This document shows, piece by piece, positions 1 through 8,097 of a stretch of DNA of 64,000 nucleotides. The number at the start of each line of letters is the position of its first letter. Positions within the stretch are counted from its first letter, which is position 1. The stretch is from Actinomyces massiliensis 4401292. Its GTDB lineage: Bacteria > Actinomycetota > Actinomycetes > Actinomycetales > Actinomycetaceae. The stretch is taken from NCBI RefSeq assembly GCF_000269805.1, contig NZ_JH711481.1, positions 206,194 through 270,193 on the forward strand, given 5' to 3'. A program made the translations under genes and the position numbers. Under the pieces are notes generated by a model. The model was not told the DNA's origin. It was given only the letters and a program-made list of their open reading frames with translations, and did not search any database.

Positions 1-2
1 GC

Positions 3-2039
3 GCCTCGACCCTGACCCAGCAGTACGTCCGCAACGTCCTGGTGGAGGCGGCCGTCCAGAATGACGACCCGTCGGCGCAGTCGGCCGCGACCGCGCGCTC
101 GGCCGGCCGCAAGATCCGCGAGATGAAGTATGCGCTGACTCTGGAGCAGAAGTACCCCGACGCCAAGGAGCGAATCCTCGAGGGCTATCTCAATATCGCC
201 GCCTTCGGCCCATCCACCTACGGTGTCGAGGCCTCATCGCGTCACTACTTCTCCCATTCCGCCAAGGAGCTCACCATCCCGGAGGCGGCTCTTCTGGCGG
301 GCCTGACCAACGCGCCCGGCGCCTACGACCCGATCGCCTTCCCGGACAAGGCCAAGGACCGTATGAACTGGGTTCTGGACAAGATGCTCGAGGAGGAGTT
401 CATCAACCAGGATGAATGGCAGGCGGGCCATGACACCCAGATCGAGGACATCCTCAATGTGACCGAGACGGTGGGCGGCTGCGGTACCGCCGGGTCGGCG
501 GCCTACTTCTGCGAGTACGTGAAGGCCGAGATCGAGAACTCGGAGCTGTTCGGCGCCACGCGCGAGGAGCGCAACAAGCGGCTGCTGCGAGGCGGCCTGA
601 CCATCACCACGACGCTGGACATGAGCAAGCAGGCGGCCGCGGACGCCGCCGTCCAGCAGTACGTGCCCACGGCCGATCCGTCCAACGTCAAGGCCGCCCT
701 GTCCTCGGTCGAGCCCGGCACCGGTCGGATCGTGGCCATGAGTCAGAACACGAATTACGGCGTGGAGGTCGAGGGCGACAGCTCAACCACGCAGATATCC
801 CTCAACGCCGACGCCGCCCATGGCGGATTGGAGAATTACGAGGGCACCTCCGGCTTCCAGCCGGGCTCGACGTTCAAGGCCTTCGTCCTGGCGGAGTGGT
901 ATCAGGAGGGCCACTCGGGATACGAGTCCTTCAACACCTCCCCGACCACCATCGGCGCCTCCCAATGGACGATCTCCTGCGATCCCTCCAAGGCCGATAC
1001 ATGGCAGGTCGGCAATGCCAATGCAAGTGAGGGTGGCAACCACAACGTCATCCAGAGCACCGCCATGTCCATTAACGTGGGCTTCGCCAAGATGACGCAG
1101 CAGATGGACATCTGCAACATCACCGATCTGGCCGCCAAGCTCGGGGTCACCACCAGCTCCGGGGATCCCCTGACCCCCACGCCGTCGATCGCCCTGGGCT
1201 CTCAGGAGTCCACCCCCATGCAGATGGCCGCCGCCTACGCGGCCTTCGCCGCCCACGGCGTCTACTGCCGCCCTATCGCCATCGACTCGATCGATGACGC
1301 CGAGGGCAACCCGGTGGACGTGCCCTCCGCCAATTGCACCCAGGCGATGACATCCGACGCCGCGGACAAGACCGCGATGACCCTCACCCATGTCCTGAGC
1401 AAGGACAGTAAGGGCACCGGTAAAGACGTGGCTCTCAACGGGCGCCCGGCCGCCGGGAAGACCGGAACTACCGAATCCATGGACAACGCCTGGTTCACGG
1501 GCTTCACCCCGCAGCTGTCGACCGCCGTATGGCTGGGGCACTCGGAGGGCTACTACCCGATGGACCACCAGTACGTCGGAGGCCGCTACTACCAGACCAT
1601 GTACGGCTCGGACGCGCCCGCCCCGCTGTGGAAGATGTACATGGACGCGGCGCTGGCCGGCCAGCCCGCCCAGAACTTCAACCCGATCGGCCTGAGCGCC
1701 ATGCCGTCGGGAGCACCGTCCGCAGGCGGTGGGGATCAGGCCCCGGGGGCGGTCGACAACTCCTCGGACTCAGCAACCCCGGCTGCGGAGCAGAGTTCCG
1801 CCGGTGCCCCAGTCCCCCAGACCCAGCCGAGTCAGGAGCCTCAGGGCCAGGTCTCACAGGGGCAGCCCTCCCAGGATCAGGCCCAGGCGCAGCAGCCCCG
1901 GGCTCAGGCCTCACAGGGGGCGCCGATCGGCACGGAGCCCTCCCGCAGTGGCATCGCTCCCGAGCAGGGCAACCAGAACACCCCGGCGACTCCGCCGAAC
2001 GACTGGGCACCGCCTCAGAACAACAAGGACGGGAACTGA
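3..2039 (+). CDS. Class A penicillin-binding protein (transglycosylase/transpeptidase), 3' part
   Basis: Bifunctional peptidoglycan synthase that polymerises lipid II and cross-links stem peptides at the outer face of the membrane. The reading frame is open to the left edge, so the start and N-terminal membrane anchor lie outside the window. The first in-frame residues read ASTLTQQYVRN, the conserved GT51 glycosyltransferase motif. The penicillin-binding domain shows its three motifs in order: GSTFK (active Ser about residue 289 of the visible part), SIN (about 356) and KTGTT (about 486). The last ~110 residues are a Pro/Gln/Ser/Ala-rich tail typical of actinobacterial PonA-like proteins. The next gene starts 4 bp after the stop. 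Assignment to PonA1 or PonA2 cannot be made without the N-terminus. Confidence 0.93.
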   Translation, partial: ASTLTQQYVRNVLVEAAVQNDDPSAQSAATARSAGRKIREMKYALTLEQKYPDAKERILEGYLNIAAFGPSTYGVEASSRHYFSHSAKELTIPEAALLAGLTNAPGAYDPIAFPDKAKDRMNWVLDKMLEEEFINQDEWQAGHDTQIEDILNVTETVGGCGTAGSAAYFCEYVKAEIENSELFGATREERNKRLLRGGLTITTTLDMSKQAAADAAVQQYVPTADPSNVKAALSSVEPGTGRIVAMSQNTNYGVEVEGDSSTTQISLNADAAHGGLENYEGTSGFQPGSTFKAFVLAEWYQEGHSGYESFNTSPTTIGASQWTISCDPSKADTWQVGNANASEGGNHNVIQSTAMSINVGFAKMTQQMDICNITDLAAKLGVTTSSGDPLTPTPSIALGSQESTPMQMAAAYAAFAAHGVYCRPIAIDSIDDAEGNPVDVPSANCTQAMTSDAADKTAMTLTHVLSKDSKGTGKDVALNGRPAAGKTGTTESMDNAWFTGFTPQLSTAVWLGHSEGYYPMDHQYVGGRYYQTMYGSDAPAPLWKMYMDAALAGQPAQNFNPIGLSAMPSGAPSAGGGDQAPGAVDNSSDSATPAAEQSSAGAPVPQTQPSQEPQGQVSQGQPSQDQAQAQQPRAQASQGAPIGTEPSRSGIAPEQGNQNTPATPPNDWAPPQNNKDGN

Positions 2040-2042
2040 CGG

Positions 2043-3035
2043 GTGCCCGCCACCCGTAGCGCGGCGCGCTCGTTCGCCCGCGTCGCTGCAGGTGTGACTG
2101 CCACAGGATTGGGGCTGCTCGGCTACACGCTCCTTGAGGCGCGGATGCCCGTGCTCCGGCGCGTGGAGGTCCCCCTCCTCGCCGCCGACGAGCATCCGCT
2201 CACGATTCTGCACCTGTCGGATCTGCATCTGACCAACCGCACCGAGGCCCGGGTGGCCTGGGTGCGCGGCCTGGCCGCTTTGCGTCCTGACGTCGTCGTC
2301 GACACCGGGGACAACCTGTCCTTCGCCAATGGCCTGGAGCCGCTGGAGCGCGCGCTCGAGCCCTTCCTGGACCTTCCCGGCGCCTTCGTCCTGGGCGATC
2401 ACGACTACCGCACGACGATCTTCAAGCTGCCCACGCGCTACCTGCGCTCGACCCCGGGGTCGGTCTACGCGAATCTCGATGAGGAGCATGTGGCGCTGCC
2501 CTGGGGCGAGGTGCGCGACCTGCAGGCTTCGGGAGGCTGGGCGGACCTGACTAACACCCGGAGCGCGCTCACCGTTCACGGGCGGAGGATCGAACTGGTC
2601 GGCGTGGACGACCCGCACGCCGAGCGCGACGCCTTCCCAATGCCCGAACTACCGGAGGACGGCGGTGCCGTCGGGGCCGTCGAGCCGGCCGTCCGGGGCC
2701 GCGACGGGCAGCCGCTGCGGATCGGCCTGCTCCATGCGCCCTACCAGCGCGTGCTGGACGCGATGGTCGCCGACGGCGTCGACCTGGCACTGGCCGGGCA
2801 CACGCATGGGGGCCAGCTCTGCCTTCCCGGCGTCGGCGCCCTGGTGACCAACTGCGATCTCGACCGCGGGAGGGCCTCGGGCCTGTCGCAGTGGCCGGGA
2901 CGCATCGGCTCGCCCGAGGCCGCGGCCGACATGTACCTGCATGTCTCGGCGGGCCTGGGCACGAGCCCCTACACGCCGGTGCGCCTGGCCTGCCGCCCGG
3001 AGGCCACGCTGCTCACGCTGCTGCCCGCCACCTGA
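2043..3035 (+). CDS. Membrane-anchored metallophosphoesterase
   Basis: Calcineurin-type phosphoesterase, 330 aa, related to the YkuE/YaeI group. Metal-binding motifs are present in order: HLSDLHL (about 58-64), DTGDN (about 87), GDHDY (about 119) and the C-terminal AGHTHGGQ. A hydrophobic segment at about residues 13-31 should anchor it in the membrane with the enzyme outside or peripheral. The GTG start lies 4 bp after the PBP stop, so the two are probably co-transcribed, a common arrangement in actinobacteria. The substrate is unknown; phospholipid-head-group or nucleotide hydrolysis are family possibilities. Confidence 0.85.
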   Translation: MPATRSAARSFARVAAGVTATGLGLLGYTLLEARMPVLRRVEVPLLAADEHPLTILHLSDLHLTNRTEARVAWVRGLAALRPDVVVDTGDNLSFANGLEPLERALEPFLDLPGAFVLGDHDYRTTIFKLPTRYLRSTPGSVYANLDEEHVALPWGEVRDLQASGGWADLTNTRSALTVHGRRIELVGVDDPHAERDAFPMPELPEDGGAVGAVEPAVRGRDGQPLRIGLLHAPYQRVLDAMVADGVDLALAGHTHGGQLCLPGVGALVTNCDLDRGRASGLSQWPGRIGSPEAAADMYLHVSAGLGTSPYTPVRLACRPEATLLTLLPAT

Positions 3036-3072
3036 CTCCCGCCCTCTCCCCCCCCCGCCCCCGCCCCCGCCG

Positions 3073-3171
3073 CGAGATCGGTCCACTTCCGCATCGAAAT
3101 CGGTCGAGTTCCGCGTCGAGATCGGTCCGCTTCCGCATCGAAATCGGTCGTAATCCGCGCCGAAATCGGTC
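3073..3171 (+). repeat. 22-bp tandem repeat array, 5 units (forward)
   Basis: Units begin at 3073, 3095, 3117, 3139 and 3161, exactly 22 bp apart. Each begins CGARATCGGTC and continues with a variable trinucleotide and usually TTCCGC. The array lies between the metallophosphoesterase and tRNA-Pro. It is a member of the family found at 14 places in the window. Confidence 0.93.
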
Positions 3172-3385
3172 CTGCACACACGCGAGCGCCCGGTCGGGTC
3201 TTCTCGACGACGCAGCCGACGTCCGGCATCAACCGACCGCCCGATCAGCCGGCGGGAATCACTGCCACTGCGCTCTCGGACTCCCGACGACGGCGGATGG
3301 GAACCCCTTCATCACGTGACCGATGCCTCTTCGGCGAGATTTCCGTCCACCCCGAAGACGCGACTATGCTGTCACCTGCTGCACA

Positions 3386-3459
<74 letters not shown>

Positions 3460-3712
3460 CTCACATCGGTCAAGATCCGTGACCGCCAGCTTCCTGACAC
3501 GGGCACGCGAGTCTTTGCTTGAACTATCCTCGCGCCGACTACTGAAGGTCCAGCCTCGATCTGAGCCGGCGAGCGCTAAAACGAGGCATCAATACGTGTC
3601 GCAGGAGCGTGTGACACTGATGTCATGCCTGGTGCTCCTGTCTCCTCACCGTACAGCCACGCCCAAGGCCCAATCTGTTGCTGCTATGCTTGTCAGAGAA
3701 AGGAGAGCTGAG

Positions 3713-3913
3713 ATGTCTACCACAGTAGGATCCTTCACTCCCCCAGCCCGCTCAGTTCCGCCGATCCGCGACCCCCGCCCCATCGATCAGCGCACTGAGG
3801 GCTCGCGCACATGGCGAGACGATGTGGAAGAAGCCTTGAAGGCTCGTCACGTCGGCGCCCAGCTACGCGAAGGGAAGCCGAAGAGTTTCCGGCCCGTGGT
3901 CGGAAAAATCTGA
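3713..3913 (+). CDS. Small conserved-looking protein (66 aa) paired with SDH-type protease
   Basis: I do not recognise a family. ATG at 3713 has a good ribosome-binding site (AAGGAGAG) about 7 bp upstream. The product is soluble, rich in Pro and Arg, with a charged C-terminal half (WRDDVEEALKAR). Its stop overlaps the start of the following protease gene (TGATG at 3911-3915), so the two are translationally coupled and probably work together; it could be an adaptor, inhibitor or substrate of the protease. The upstream 250 bp after the tRNA hold no other gene I can support. Confidence 0.6.
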   Translation: MSTTVGSFTPPARSVPPIRDPRPIDQRTEGSRTWRDDVEEALKARHVGAQLREGKPKSFRPVVGKI

Positions 3914-4773
3914 TGACTTCCCGAACTCCGCTGTTCGCTGCTGAGCATTCGGAACGTTACGAGCGCCAGAAAATCATCCGAGAATATCAGGAACTAACCG
4001 GCGCCAAGTTGATCGTCATCATTGATAGTATTTCACCAACTAACATGACGATCATGGAGGAGCTTCTTGTCGATCTGACAAAGGAACAGGATTTACACCT
4101 TATTCTGTGCTCCCCGGGCGGGGACGGCGAAACCGCTATTCGCATGGTTCGCTCCATGCAACAGCGCTGTCGCGAGTTGACCGTCATAGTCCCTGATATG
4201 GCTAAAAGTGCAGCCACAATCATCTGCTTGGGCGCCCACCACATCCTTATGGGACCTGGCGGCGATCTTGGCCCGATTGACCCGCAGATGATATTGAGAG
4301 ATGATGATGGCCTGCGGACGGTAGCCAGCGCGAAAGAAATCGTAGCCGCCGTAGCGGAAGCTGAGGAAAGGACTACCACCAACCCTGCTTCCTTCCCCCT
4401 ATTCGCCTCCATGCTTGCCGACGTCAACATGCTGATGGTCGAGCAGGCCAAGGCTGCACTCGCGCGCTCAGAGGCCTTGATGACAGAGGCACTGACTGTG
4501 CAAGGAGGTCGCTTTTCCGACGATGACGATAAGAAGGTTGAAGACCTCGTCAGTCGCCTTAAAGAACCTCTGATCGACGCACCGGCCAGCCACTCCGCAG
4601 TCATCTCAATAGACCATGCGCGTCGATTCGGACTTCCCGCAGAATCTCCGGAACTCGATAGCAAGGAGTGGCAACTGCTCTGGAATCTCTGGACTCGCTA
4701 CTTCAGCATGGGGTGCTGGCCTCGCGGTAACAGAGCCATTTACGAAGGCGAGCTCGCCTCGCATGTAGGGTGA
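3913..4773 (+). CDS. SDH/SppA-like (ClpP-fold) serine protease
   Basis: 286 aa, resembling the SDH_sah family (serine dehydrogenase proteinase), clan SK proteases sharing the ClpP/crotonase fold. Visible motifs are SPGGDGETA (67-75), equivalent to the oxyanion-loop GG of ClpP/SppA, and MAKSAAT (96-102), where Ser99 is the expected nucleophile, followed by the conserved GPGGDLGPIDPQ (114-125). There is no signal peptide, so it is cytoplasmic or membrane-peripheral. Base composition is clearly lower in GC than its neighbours, suggesting acquisition. It overlaps the 66-aa gene by one base. The substrate is unknown; a ClpP-type name would overstate what can be seen. Confidence 0.8.
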   Translation: MTSRTPLFAAEHSERYERQKIIREYQELTGAKLIVIIDSISPTNMTIMEELLVDLTKEQDLHLILCSPGGDGETAIRMVRSMQQRCRELTVIVPDMAKSAATIICLGAHHILMGPGGDLGPIDPQMILRDDDGLRTVASAKEIVAAVAEAEERTTTNPASFPLFASMLADVNMLMVEQAKAALARSEALMTEALTVQGGRFSDDDDKKVEDLVSRLKEPLIDAPASHSAVISIDHARRFGLPAESPELDSKEWQLLWNLWTRYFSMGCWPRGNRAIYEGELASHVG

Positions 4774-4875
4774 GGCAGAAAACGACCCAGTCAGTCGTCA
4801 GGACCTCATTCATTCTTTGCTTCTGCGCGAACCAGAACCAGGAGACCTCTCCATAATCACTTCTCGTCCACATGA

Positions 4876-4912
4876 GATTGTGGTGTCTCAGATGTACCGA
4901 GACACCACAATC
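4876..4912. terminator. Hairpin between convergent genes (bidirectional terminator candidate)
   Basis: GATTGTGGTGTCTC (4876-4889) pairs perfectly with GAGACACCACAATC (4899-4912), a 14-bp stem with a 9-nt loop. It lies between the converging protease gene and ABC permease gene. No clear T-run follows. The arms contain GTGTCTCAGATGT, related to the 20-bp sequence seen at 25491 and 32908. Confidence 0.6.
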
Positions 4913-4917
4913 CTCAC

Positions 4918-4928
4918 CGAGATCGGTC
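4918..4928 (+). repeat. Single 22-bp-family unit (forward)
   Basis: One CGAGATCGGTC core directly after the hairpin, 14 bp before the end of the permease gene on the minus strand. It is a lone copy of the repeat family found elsewhere in arrays. Confidence 0.7.
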
Positions 4929-4941
4929 CGCCTCCACCCCG

Positions 4942-5673
4942 TCAGGGCTCATAGCGGCGCAGGAGGAGCCAGGTGCCGAGTGGGCCTGCGACCACCACCA
5001 GAGCGGTGGCCAGGATGATCCACACGACGGCCCAGGGCGTGCCCCACTGGGTGACGATGCACCCCACGCAGGCGGCCATGATATTGAGACTCACCAGGAT
5101 TGCGATCACACCCACCCACCAGGGCCGACGCTGGAAGAGCAGAGCGATGCAGGCGCCCACGAGGTAGGACAGCGCGACCACCGGCGCGGCCAGCACGGCG
5201 AGTTGCGGGACGACAACGAAGTTGATCCCCTCGATCCACCTGTCGAGCACGACGTCGGGAATCGTCAGCAGCCCGCAGAGAGCCGTGGATACCGCACCGA
5301 GAAGCATCCCGGTGCAGGTCAGCCACGTCATGACCGCGCCGCGCGTCAGACCGGCGCGCAGCAGCATCGGCGTGCGGGCGCCCATGACGATCCCGTGCGT
5401 GAAGCACGCATAGACCGCCACGTTCAAGGCGCACTGGGTGTAGAGGCCGAGGTTGACGTTCTCTATCGTCCTGCCGAAGAACGTGAGCGCGAGAAGGGAC
5501 GCGGTGACGACCATGATCCCTACGGCTTGAATCACGCTCTGGACGGGCACGAGTTCGCGGAAGGCCATGAGAGTGAGTCTCCAGGTGCGCGAACCTGCGC
5601 TCCGCCCCTCACTGGAGTCGGGATACGACGGGCGAGGCCGCTCAGGCGGAGAGGCGACGGTGGCAGCGATCAC
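4942..5673 (-). CDS. ABC transporter permease (membrane subunit)
   Basis: 243-aa integral membrane protein with about six hydrophobic segments after a polar N-terminal ~45 residues. It has no close motif, but it is translationally coupled (4-bp overlap) to the ABC ATPase upstream in the operon, which marks it as the membrane partner of that small exporter. Operon order is gntR (6859-6476), ATPase, permease. The family is probably an ABC-2-type or bacitracin/antibiotic-resistance-like exporter; the substrate is unknown. Confidence 0.75.
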   Translation of the reverse strand: MIAATVASPPERPRPSYPDSSEGRSAGSRTWRLTLMAFRELVPVQSVIQAVGIMVVTASLLALTFFGRTIENVNLGLYTQCALNVAVYACFTHGIVMGARTPMLLRAGLTRGAVMTWLTCTGMLLGAVSTALCGLLTIPDVVLDRWIEGINFVVVPQLAVLAAPVVALSYLVGACIALLFQRRPWWVGVIAILVSLNIMAACVGCIVTQWGTPWAVVWIILATALVVVAGPLGTWLLLRRYEP

Positions 5674-6476
5674 GAGAGTTCTCCTTCGGTGAGGTTGATC
5701 AGAGCATCGGTCAGGGAGGCGAGCCCCTGGCCGGGGCTGGAGTGCGCGGCGCGCAGCTCATCGGCCCCGCCCGCCGCGACCAGGCGCCCCCGGTGCAGGA
5801 CGACGACATCCTCGAGCAGGTCCTCGATCTCATCGACCTGGTGGGAGGAGACGACGACGGTGGGCCGCTCGCGCAGATACAGCGCCAGCAGCTCGTCCCA
5901 GAAGCGGCGCCGCACCACGACATCCATGCCCAGGTGGATCTCATCCAGCAGCAGGACGGGGCAGTGGCAGGCCAGGGCGAAGACGGCATCCAACGCGCTG
6001 CGCTGCCCCAGGGACAGGCGCGAGGGCCGGGTCTTCAGGGGGAGCTCGAAGACCTCCATGAGCCGAGCGGCCTCCTGAGCGTCCCAGCCGGGCCGGGTCG
6101 CGGCCCACAGTTCCAGGGAGCGGCGAGTGGGGGCGTTCTCGAGGAGGGAGCGGGGCCCGCCCAGGAAGGCGGTGGCAGTCATGGTGACGGCGTCGTCGAA
6201 GGCGGGACGCCCCGCAATCGTGAGGCTCCCGGAGGTGGGGCGGCGCAGCCCGGCGATGAGGGACAGCACAGTCGTCTTGCCCGAGCCGTTGCGGCCCAGC
6301 AGACCGGTGATGGTGCCGGGTCGCAGCGTGAGTCCGAGTCCATTCACAGCGGGCTCGCCGGCCTTCGCATACCGATAGGTGAGGCCGGTCAGTTCGACAG
6401 CCGGCCCGCCGGAGGCGGACTCGGCGTTGTTGAGGACGGCGCCGGAGGCATCGGGGGCGCCGGAGGATGCAGTCAT
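5670..6476 (-). CDS. ABC transporter ATP-binding protein
   Basis: 268-aa cytoplasmic ATPase. Walker A GRNGSGKTT (about 60-68), ABC signature LSLGQ (about 154), Walker B VLLLDE and the H-loop SSHQ are all visible. The signature has Leu-Gly-Gln instead of Gly-Gly-Gln, a mild variant seen in YtrB/YhcH-type exporters. It overlaps the GntR gene by one base and the permease gene by 4 bp, forming one operon under the GntR repressor. Confidence 0.9.
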   Translation of the reverse strand: MTASSGAPDASGAVLNNAESASGGPAVELTGLTYRYAKAGEPAVNGLGLTLRPGTITGLLGRNGSGKTTVLSLIAGLRRPTSGSLTIAGRPAFDDAVTMTATAFLGGPRSLLENAPTRRSLELWAATRPGWDAQEAARLMEVFELPLKTRPSRLSLGQRSALDAVFALACHCPVLLLDEIHLGMDVVVRRRFWDELLALYLRERPTVVVSSHQVDEIEDLLEDVVVLHRGRLVAAGGADELRAAHSSPGQGLASLTDALINLTEGELS

Positions 6477-6859
6477 TAGGACTCCTTGCGGGCGTGAGAC
6501 TCGAGGTATTGGACGACGGCGTCGCGCAGCTCGGCATCGTCCAGGCCGAGCGCGAGGCCGGTATCGAGGGCGGGGTGGAGAACGTCGTCGGTATAGGCGG
6601 CACGGCGGCTGCGGCGCAGATCGGTTAGGGCGCCGTCGACGACGAACATGCCGATACCCCGCCGCTTGACCACCAGCCCCTCGTCGACCAGGAGCGCAAC
6701 GGCCTTGTTCGCGGTGGCCGGGTTGATGCGGTAGCGAGTGGCGTATTCGGTGGTGGAGATCAGGCGCGCGCCCTCGGCCAGTTCCCCGCTGAGGATCTGA
6801 GCGCGGATCTCCTCAGCGATCTGAAGGTAGATGGGCGTCGCATCGTCGAAGTGGCGCAT
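6476..6859 (-). CDS. GntR-family (YtrA/YhcF-type) transcriptional regulator
   Basis: 127 aa with an N-terminal winged-helix GntR domain (IYLQIAEEIRAQILSGEL, then the recognition-helix region RINPATANKAVALL) and only a short C-terminal tail, the layout of the YtrA subfamily that represses its own ABC operon. The ATG at 6859 has a nearly perfect ribosome-binding site (CAGGAGGTGATC). It is the first gene of the GntR-ATPase-permease operon. Confidence 0.9.
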   Translation of the reverse strand: MRHFDDATPIYLQIAEEIRAQILSGELAEGARLISTTEYATRYRINPATANKAVALLVDEGLVVKRRGIGMFVVDGALTDLRRSRRAAYTDDVLHPALDTGLALGLDDAELRDAVVQYLESHARKES

Positions 6860-6879
6860 GGATCACCTCCTGAACTTCT

Positions 6880-6922
6880 TACTTAGTTAGTTACATGAGT
6901 AGTTAACCACCTAACTGATGAT
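6880..6922 (-). promoter_or_regulatory. Promoter/operator of the GntR-ABC operon
   Basis: An AT-rich patch in otherwise GC-rich DNA just upstream of gntR, containing repeated AGTTA/TAACT half-sites (for example TTAGTTAGTTAC and AGTTAACCACCTAACT). YtrA-type regulators bind such inverted sites over their own promoter. The exact operator was not determined. Confidence 0.5.
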
Positions 6923-7025
6923 GGGACAAGCGGACCGCCTCCCGACGAGCCGGAGCGATGAACCGGACGCCGCTCAGCCATCCGCCATCGACACCACCAT
7001 CGACACCAGTCGGCAGCAGAGCAAA

Positions 7026-7138
7026 GGTTCCCTCTCCAGTAGCAACCCGCCCTCATGGGTTGTGTGGACTCGAGGGCGATGTCGACGGTGAGCAGGGTGG
7101 CGGTTCCCAGCAGCGACCCGCTCTCGTGGGTTGTGTGG
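7026..7138 (+). repeat. Imperfect direct repeat with hairpins upstream of rpsP
   Basis: Two copies (7026-7067 and 7102-7138) share GGTTCCC, AACCCGCCCTC or GACCCGCTCTC, and GGGTTGTGTGG. Each can form a small hairpin around the ACCCG...GGGTT core. They are followed by a strongly G/T-biased stretch (about 7120-7290) leading to rpsP. The rest of 6923-7350 shows no gene. Confidence 0.6.
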
Positions 7139-7350
7139 GTGGGTGTTGTGGGGGATCTCGCAGGGGGTGTGGGGGTGGGGGTGTGTGGTTGTGGGTGGGG
7201 GTGTTCTGGCATGATGGGTGGGTTGTTTGCGGCTGTGTGCGGTCCCTCTCCTGTGCGTGGTCGTGGTTGGTAGGTTGTGCGTCGCGGGCTGTTGCTTGAT
7301 CCTCACCGGTGGGTGGCGTGCGCCGTCCTGGTTTGAGGAGTTTGTCTACT

Positions 7351-7797
7351 GTGGCAGTCAAGATTCGCCTGAAGCGCATCGGTAAGAAGTTCTCGCCGGT
7401 GTATCGGGTGGTGGTGCTCGATGCGCGTAAGAAGCGTGATGGGCGTGTGATTGAGGAGATCGGGTTGTATGACCCGATGCAGGAGCCGTCGTTGATTCGT
7501 GTTGATTCCGAGCGGGTGCGGTATTGGTTGGGTGTGGGTGCTCAGCCTTCGGATACGGTGCATCGTTTGTTGAAGATCACGGGTGATTATCAGGCGTTCA
7601 AGGGGTTGCCTGTGCCTGAGGGCAAGTTGCGTCTCAAGGATGAGGGTGCGGCTGCGCGGGCGCGGTTGGATGCGATTCGGTTGGCTGATGATGATGCGCA
7701 GAAGCGTAAGGCTGCGGCCTCCGCCCAGGCCCAGGCTGAGCAGGCCCAGGCTGGGCAGGCTCAGGAGGCTGGGTCTGAGGTGGTTGAGGGGGTCTGA
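7351..7797 (+). CDS. rpsP: 30S ribosomal protein S16
   Basis: Small-subunit ribosomal protein. The sequence starts [20 protein letters not shown] and contains the S16 signature GLYDP followed by [16 protein letters not shown] at 7351 follows a TGAGGAG ribosome-binding site. At 148 aa it is longer than the usual ~80-90 aa because of an Ala/Gln-rich C-terminal extension with [18 protein letters not shown]. Codon use differs from neighbours: many T-ending codons (GGT, GTT, GAT, CGT), as expected for a very highly expressed gene. It is followed 5 bp later by khpA. Confidence 0.97.
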   Translation: MAVKIRLKRIGKKFSPVYRVVVLDARKKRDGRVIEEIGLYDPMQEPSLIRVDSERVRYWLGVGAQPSDTVHRLLKITGDYQAFKGLPVPEGKLRLKDEGAAARARLDAIRLADDDAQKRKAAASAQAQAEQAQAGQAQEAGSEVVEGV

Positions 7798-7802
7798 GGC
7801 TG

Positions 7803-8039
7803 GTGTTGGCCGAGGCGTTGGAGCATTTGGTGCGCGGGATTGTGGATCGTCCGGACGATGTCTCGGTGGTCTCGCGGTCGTTGCGTCGTGGCCAGGTGTT
7901 GGAGGTGCGAGTCAATCCCTCTGATCTGGGGCGAGTGATCGGTCGTTCAGGGCGCACGGCCCGAGCCCTGCGCACAGTGATCGGAGCCGTAGCCCAAGCC
8001 CCGGTCCGCGTCGACGTCATCGACACCGACCGCCACTAA
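7803..8039 (+). CDS. khpA: KH-domain RNA-binding protein KhpA
   Basis: 78-aa protein with a single KH domain; the GxxG loop is GRSGRT (about 51-56) inside LGRVIGRSGRTARALRTVIGA. KhpA binds RNA, usually as a dimer or with KhpB/Jag, and affects cell elongation and translation. It is placed directly after rpsP as in most Firmicutes and Actinobacteria, but rimM and trmD do not follow. GTG start at 7803. Confidence 0.93.
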   Translation: MLAEALEHLVRGIVDRPDDVSVVSRSLRRGQVLEVRVNPSDLGRVIGRSGRTARALRTVIGAVAQAPVRVDVIDTDRH

Positions 8040-8097
8040 CCCCACCCCCAAACACCAACCAACCCGGCCCACACCAACCCCAAACCCACCGGCACTT
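8040..8097. other. C/A-biased spacer between convergent genes
   Basis: Short low-complexity stretch on the plus strand (runs such as ACCCCACCCCCAAACACC). It is the mirror bias of the G/T-rich region before rpsP. No gene and no convincing hairpin are visible. Confidence 0.4.

Noticed and set aside
2649-3179. Minus-strand ORF covering the first repeat array
   Set aside because: It is composed of translated 22-bp repeats (RPIS, RSRC patterns) and the opposite strand of the metallophosphoesterase gene; no start signal or domain.
3464-3712. Attachment site of an integrated element at tRNA-Pro
   Set aside because: No repeat of the tRNA 3' end was found downstream in the window and no integrase gene is present.
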